In this document: positions 24,150 to 27,407 of the stretch, piece by piece
Layout: the number at the start of each line of letters is the position of its first letter
Position numbering within the stretch: the stretch's first letter is position 1
Source: Flavobacterium psychrophilum
GTDB lineage: Bacteria > Bacteroidota > Bacteroidia > Flavobacteriales > Flavobacteriaceae
Direction: 5' to 3'
Assembly: GCA_945869365.1 (NCBI GenBank)
Contig: CAMBOW010000013.1
Coordinates: forward strand, 1 to 27,407
Length of the DNA stretch: 27,407 bases
Made by a program: the position numbers and the translations under genes
Notes under the pieces: model-generated
The model's input: only the letters and a program-made list of their open reading frames with translations
What the model was told of the DNA's origin: nothing
Database searches by the model: none

Positions 24150-25664
24150 TTAGGCTTGTAGAGCGAGTAATTCTTCCAAGTAATCACGTTGGTTGGACAA
24201 GCGCGGAATTTTGTGTTGACCACCCAATTTGTTGTTTGTTTTAAGCCAGTCGTAAAATAAATTGGTACGCGCTACATTTATTTTTAGCCGATTGAGCGTC
24301 ATGTTATTGTAGCGCTTGGCCTCGTAATCGGAGTTGATGCTTTGCACATGTAAGTCGAGCGCGTGTTCAAATTCGGCAATTGAGACGGGTGCTTTTTCAA
24401 ATTCGATCATCCATTCGTGGGCGCCTTTTTCTTTGCCTTTCATAAATACAGGCGCAACGGTGTAATCTTTTACCGAACAGTGTAATTGTTCGCAGGCGAT
24501 ACTCAGGGCTTTGTCGGTGTTTTCTACCATCAATTCTTCGCCAAATACATTGATGTGGTGCTTGGTGCGTCCGGTTACGCGAATGCGGTAGGGATTGAGC
24601 GAGGTGAATCGCACCGTATCGCCCACCAAATAACGCCACAAGCCCGAGTTGGTGGTAATCACAATGGCGTAGTTTTTTTCGAGCACTACATCGGCCAAAC
24701 GAACTACCTGTTGCTGTGGCGTGCCATAACTGTCCATCGGAATAAATTCATAAAAAATGCCGTAATCGAGCATCAGCAATAAATCGTGGGAGAAGTTTTG
24801 GTCTTGTATGGCAAAAAATCCTTCGGAGGCATTGTAGATTTCGTAGTATTTGAAATCAGTTTTGGGAACCAATTGCTGGTATTGCGCACGATACGGATCA
24901 AAACTTACCCCGCCGTGAAAATACACTTCCAAGTTGGGCCAAATGTCGAGTAAATTACCCGTTTGGGATTCTTCTAGTATTCGGTTCAAGAGCACCAACA
25001 TCCAAGAGGGAACGCCGGCAAAACTGGTTACATTTTCGTTTCGCGCTTCTTTAATTATAGCCGGAATTTTGGTTTCCCATTCACTCATCAACGAAGTTTT
25101 GCTGCTGGGCGTGCTGCTAAATTCGGCCCAAATGGGCATGTTTTCAATTAGTATGGCCGAGAGATCGCCAAAATAAGTGTTGTTGTTTTCGTAGATCTGC
25201 GAACTGCCCCCAAGGCGCAAACTTTTGCCCAAGAACATTTCCGAATTTTCGTTGTTGTTCAAGTACAAACAAAGCAAATCTTTGCTGCCTTTGTAATGGC
25301 AATCTTCTAGTGCTTCTTTGCTTACCGGGATAAACTTGCTTTTGGCATTGGTCGTGCCGCTCGATTTGGCAAACCATTTGATGGGCGTGGGCCAAAATAC
25401 ATTTTGGGCGCCGTTACGTGTTTGTTGGATCAGGGGTTCTAGTTCTTCGTAGGTTGAAACAGGCACCCGCTCGCTAAAGGTGGCGTAGGATTTAATCGAT
25501 TCAAAGCCATATTGCAGGCCTACTTGCGTGTTTTCGGCACTGCGAATGAGTTTCATGACCAGCTCTTCCTGCACTTCGTTTGGGTATTTTAAAAACAACT
25601 CCATTTGGTGAATGCGTTGTTTTAAAACCCAGGTCGCAATCGAATTTAGGATAGGAAACGGCAT
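24150..25664 (-). CDS. GH3-family acyl-adenylate/amide synthetase-like protein
   Basis: The 504-residue protein matches the GH3 auxin-responsive promoter family, whose plant members adenylate an acid (such as indole-acetate or jasmonate) and couple it to an amino acid. The adenylate-binding segment is KWFAKSSGTTNAKSK (about 96-110); further landmarks are LRLGGSSQ, FAGVPSWMLVLL, YFHGGVSFDPY, EIYNASEGFFAIQDQ, YGIFYEFIPMD, VVITTNSGLWRYLVGD-like IVITTNSGLWRYLVGDTVRF, and GRTKHHINVFGEELM. The bacterial substrate is unknown. It heads a three-gene unit with the small lipoprotein and the EamA transporter, which suggests making and exporting, or modifying, a small acid; that is inference. A -7 box lies 50 nt upstream. 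Confidence 0.92.
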   Translation of the reverse strand: MPFPILNSIATWVLKQRIHQMELFLKYPNEVQEELVMKLIRSAENTQVGLQYGFESIKSYATFSERVPVSTYEELEPLIQQTRNGAQNVFWPTPIKWFAKSSGTTNAKSKFIPVSKEALEDCHYKGSKDLLCLYLNNNENSEMFLGKSLRLGGSSQIYENNNTYFGDLSAILIENMPIWAEFSSTPSSKTSLMSEWETKIPAIIKEARNENVTSFAGVPSWMLVLLNRILEESQTGNLLDIWPNLEVYFHGGVSFDPYRAQYQQLVPKTDFKYYEIYNASEGFFAIQDQNFSHDLLLMLDYGIFYEFIPMDSYGTPQQQVVRLADVVLEKNYAIVITTNSGLWRYLVGDTVRFTSLNPYRIRVTGRTKHHINVFGEELMVENTDKALSIACEQLHCSVKDYTVAPVFMKGKEKGAHEWMIEFEKAPVSIAEFEHALDLHVQSINSDYEAKRYNNMTLNRLKINVARTNLFYDWLKTNNKLGGQHKIPRLSNQRDYLEELLALQA

Positions 25665-25713
25665 GTTTCTAGGTTAGAGGTTATGAAAATTGCAAGACGA
25701 ATGATAACTTTAC

Positions 25714-25721
25714 CAAAAATA
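25714..25721 (-). promoter_or_regulatory. Candidate -7 box of the GH3 unit
   Basis: On the minus strand this reads TATTTTTG, an exact TAnnTTTG, 49 nt above the ATG at 25664. It is one arm of a small palindrome (CAAAAAT at 25714-25720, ATTTTTG at 25725-25731) in the middle of the gap between divergent genes. A TTTG on the minus strand lies 25 bp upstream, a little far for -33. Confidence 0.38.
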
Positions 25722-25761
25722 GCAATTTTTGTTTAAAACCCTAACCCAAACCACACCGCAT

Positions 25762-26559
25762 ATGACATTCGAAGGCGTACTCACCAAAATGCAAACCGAA
25801 CTGGGCAGTCCCATCAATTATTATATGGTGTTTGATTCGGGATTTATGCATGTAAACCAATTGCTAAACAAAGAAATTACCCTGACTTTAACCGGGTATC
25901 AATGCTTGAATTGCAAATCGCCCAAAAAAATATTTCGACAAGGTTTTTGTTACGATTGCTTTAGCTCAAGTCCGGCTGTGGGCGATTGGATTATGAAGCC
26001 CGAACTCAGCACCGCCCATTTGGGTATAGCCGACCGCGATTTGGACTACGAATCCCGCGTGCAACTGCAGCCGCATTTGGTGTATTTTGCCGTATCGAGC
26101 GAAATCAAAGTTGGGGTAACCCGCGGCACGCAAATGCCTACCCGTTGGATCGATCAAGGCGCCGAAATGGCCTTGCCGATAGTAGAAGTGCCCAACCGCT
26201 ATTTGGCTGGAATCACCGAGGTAGCGCTCAAAAATCACTATGCCGATAAAACCAATTGGCGCAAAATGCTCACCAACGAGGTCATTTCGGTCGATTTATT
26301 TGCCGAACGAAACAAAATAAAGGACTTGCTGCCAGCCGAGGTGCAACCCTATTTTGATACAACCATACCCGAATTATGTGCTTTAGACTACCCTGTTTTG
26401 CAATATCCCAAAAGCATCAACTCCTTGAGTTTAGAAAAAACCCCTATTTTTACGGGAGTGCTCATGGGCATCAAAGGACAATATTTGTTGTTTGCCGACG
26501 GCACGGTGTTTAATGTGCGCTCGGCCGAAGGACAAAAAGTAACACTCACCTTAAATTAA
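25762..26559 (+). CDS. DUF2797 family zinc-ribbon protein
   Basis: From ATG 25762 the product is 265 residues; the frame also has an ATG 33 nt upstream, but MTFEGVLTKM is the usual family opening. A zinc-ribbon motif is clear: CLNC (Cys48, Cys51) and CYDC (Cys63, Cys66). A region at about 100-165 (YFAVSSEIKVGVTR, PTRWIDQGA, YLAGITEVALKNHYADKTNWRKML) resembles the GIY-YIG nuclease-like core noted for DUF2797. The protein ends with a small beta-rich domain (FTGVLMGIKGQYLLFADGTVFNVRS). Function unknown; nucleic-acid binding is an inference from these two elements. The next gene starts 6 nt downstream. Confidence 0.9.
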   Translation: MTFEGVLTKMQTELGSPINYYMVFDSGFMHVNQLLNKEITLTLTGYQCLNCKSPKKIFRQGFCYDCFSSSPAVGDWIMKPELSTAHLGIADRDLDYESRVQLQPHLVYFAVSSEIKVGVTRGTQMPTRWIDQGAEMALPIVEVPNRYLAGITEVALKNHYADKTNWRKMLTNEVISVDLFAERNKIKDLLPAEVQPYFDTTIPELCALDYPVLQYPKSINSLSLEKTPIFTGVLMGIKGQYLLFADGTVFNVRSAEGQKVTLTLN

Positions 26560-26565
26560 ATCGCT

Positions 26566-26904
26566 ATGAAAACCTATTCTATCTTATTTATTTGCTTGGT
26601 ATTGGCCGCACTTCCTGCACAGGCCCAAAAAGTATTTTCGGTGGCTTATGCCAATCAAGCCGACGTGAAAGTATTTGTAACCGATTACGAAAACCAAGCC
26701 GATTTAAAAGTATTCATAGTTCCCTATTCCAATCAAGCCGGGAAAAACGACGGCAAGTGGTTCTTTACCGACTATGCCAACCAGGCCGATAAAACCGTCT
26801 TTTTTGTGCAATACGCCAACCAAGCCGACCTGAAAATTTACTTTGTAAAATACGCCAACCAAGCGGGCTGGAATAATAAGGGGAAGCAGCAGGTTATGTA
26901 TTAG
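26566..26904 (+). CDS. Secreted DUF6150 family protein with six 13-residue repeats (knotted-fold candidate)
   Basis: The 112-residue product has a signal peptide (MKTYSILFICLVLAALPAQA, then QK). The mature part is almost entirely six repeats of consensus (F/V)xxYxNQA(D/G)xK(V/I)(F/Y): YANQADVKVF, YENQADLKVF, YSNQAG, YANQADKTVF, YANQADLKIY and YANQAG. Units 3 and 6 have Gly instead of Asp and unit 3 has a short insert (KNDGKWF). This matches DUF6150, which I recall being renamed for a predicted and then solved 7(1) knot. The function is unknown. The signal peptide indicates the periplasm or outside. It is probably cotranscribed with the DUF2797 gene. Its stop codon lies within a 10-bp inverted repeat arm. 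Confidence 0.9.
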   Translation: MKTYSILFICLVLAALPAQAQKVFSVAYANQADVKVFVTDYENQADLKVFIVPYSNQAGKNDGKWFFTDYANQADKTVFFVQYANQADLKIYFVKYANQAGWNNKGKQQVMY

Positions 26905-26947
26905 TATAGAGTCGTAAAGTCGAAAGTCGTAAAGTCATCTATACTAA
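26901..26947. repeat. 10-bp perfect inverted repeat with AGTCG repeats in its loop
   Basis: TTAGTATAGA (26901-26910) and TCTATACTAA (26938-26947) are perfect complements around a 27-nt loop. The loop holds four AGTC(G/A) units at 7-8 nt spacing (26910-26937). The left arm contains the TAG stop of the DUF6150 gene. No T-run follows, so it is not a canonical terminator. Confidence 0.8.
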
Positions 26948-26958
26948 GAACGGGTGTT

Positions 26959-27000
26959 GATTAAAGATTAACGATTGTTGAATTTTGAATTTCGATTTGC
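26959..27000. repeat. Heptad array of six GA(T/A)TNNN units
   Basis: Six contiguous 7-nt units: GATTAAA, GATTAAC, GATTGTT, GAATTTT, GAATTTC, GATTTGC. Each begins with GA and continues A/T-rich, in strict 7-nt register. Confidence 0.7.
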
Positions 27001-27040
27001 AAAAGTATACGAAGAACAAAGTAGTTTCTACTCCATACAT

Positions 27041-27075
27041 TAACCGATAACTGACAACTGATAACCGACAACCGT
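27041..27075. repeat. Heptad array of five (T/C)AAC(C/T)G(A/T) units
   Basis: Five contiguous 7-nt units: TAACCGA, TAACTGA, CAACTGA, TAACCGA, CAACCGT. The consensus differs from the other arrays but the 7-nt register is exact. It lies 9 nt from the A-run of the terminator below. Confidence 0.85.
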
Positions 27076-27083
27076 CATTAAAC

Positions 27084-27118
27084 AAAAAAGCCCCTAATTT
27101 TCATTAGAGGCTCTTTTT
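27084..27118 (-). terminator. Terminator of the T9SS cargo gene (possibly bidirectional)
   Basis: AGCCCCTAAT (27089-27098) pairs with ATTAGAGGCT (27103-27112) with one C-A mismatch on the plus strand, around a 4-nt loop. On the minus strand it is followed by six T (27084-27089 as A); on the plus strand five T follow (27114-27118). It lies 11 nt beyond the cargo stop codon. Confidence 0.75.
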
Positions 27119-27128
27119 ATTGAGCTAG

Positions 27129-27407
27129 TTACTGCAAAATAATTTTCTTGATGTTGACCACCTCGTTTTGTGCATTGAGAATTTTCACGAAGTACATTCC
27201 TTGTCCCGACCACGAATTGAGTGGCACCACATATTGTTGCGTGTTCATAGGCGCAGCAAACACTTGTTGTCCCAACGCATTGGTGATTTTGATGTTCCAG
27301 CCCACTACATTAGCCAAGTTGCCACAATCGATTGTGATTTGATCATTGGCAGGGTTGGGGAAAATATTTACCGTGCTGGTATAGGTTACCGGGTTGGTGC
27401 TCAATGG
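27129..27407 (-). CDS. T9SS type A sorting-domain protein (C-terminal fragment, 5' end beyond window)
   Basis: The frame is open to the right edge, so only the last 92 residues are seen. They form a type A sorting domain: IFPNPANDQITIDC, WNIKITNALGQQVF, LNSWSGQGMYFVKI, then NEVVNIKKIILQ at the end. Such domains direct secretion through T9SS and are removed or attached at the surface. The codon at 27402-27404 is TTG within the frame and need not be a start. The nature of the secreted part is not visible. Confidence 0.9.
   Translation of the reverse strand, partial: PLSTNPVTYTSTVNIFPNPANDQITIDCGNLANVVGWNIKITNALGQQVFAAPMNTQQYVVPLNSWSGQGMYFVKILNAQNEVVNIKKIILQ

Noticed and set aside
24002..24223. 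73-residue version of the small protein starting at 24223
   Set aside because: It would overlap the GH3 gene by 74 nt and bury the signal peptide; the ATG at 24142 fits the 7-nt spacing.
27402..27404. Apparent gene start near the right edge
   Set aside because: The codon is TTG in an open frame that continues to the edge; the sorting domain is always the C-terminal end of a larger protein.

Overview
The window is chromosomal DNA from a member of the Bacteroidota, most likely Flavobacteriaceae (Flavobacterium or a close relative). Three things point there. Two ends of type IX secretion (T9SS) cargo proteins are present, one type B and one type A, together with a PorP/SprF partner. Several families typical of this group occur (DUF6089, DUF6150, the long Nfu-type NifU, bacterial GH3). 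Many starts are preceded by the Bacteroidota -7 box TAnnTTTG rather than a strong Shine-Dalgarno sequence. I see no tRNA, rRNA, insertion sequence, prophage or CRISPR array.

Layout, left to right. (1) 1-2281, minus strand: a NifU-type Fe-S protein followed by a YyaL/DUF255 thioredoxin-domain protein that runs off the left edge. (2) 2372-8699, plus strand: a 1775-residue secreted repeat protein (choice-of-anchor L domain, eleven ~81-residue repeats, type B sorting domain) and, 4 bp later, its probable PorP/SprF outer-membrane partner. (3) 8738-9256: gamma-carbonic anhydrase, converging on murI. (4) 9258-15803, minus strand: an envelope cluster read in the order DUF6089 protein, uppS, bamA, a long OmpH/Skp paralog, a short OmpH/Skp, then a terminator and murI. 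It links undecaprenyl carrier lipid, outer-membrane protein insertion, periplasmic chaperones and peptidoglycan precursors. (5) 15965-17521, minus strand: a CBS-domain protein and NAD kinase, divergent from (6) 17611-19461, plus strand: pdxJ, an alpha/beta hydrolase and a small four-helix membrane protein. (7) 19535-23111, plus strand: the protein quality-control block tig, clpP, clpX, with a strong terminator after tig and another after clpX. (8) 23110-25664, minus strand: GH3-family protein, a 46-residue putative lipoprotein, EamA transporter. (9) 25762-26904, plus strand: a DUF2797 zinc-ribbon protein and a secreted DUF6150 repeat protein. (10) 26905-27128: a repeat-rich gap, then the 3' end of a type A T9SS cargo gene on the minus strand.

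Most genes are conserved housekeeping genes. The less explained content is: a 978-bp higher-order tandem duplication inside the secreted repeat protein; arrays of degenerate 7-nt repeats in two intergenic gaps (clpP-clpX and after the DUF6150 gene), each locus with its own consensus; a 13-bp direct repeat spaced 20 bp at the tig promoter; terminators that overlap the next gene's promoter box; and the 13-residue-repeat DUF6150 protein, a family I recall as forming a 7(1) protein knot.
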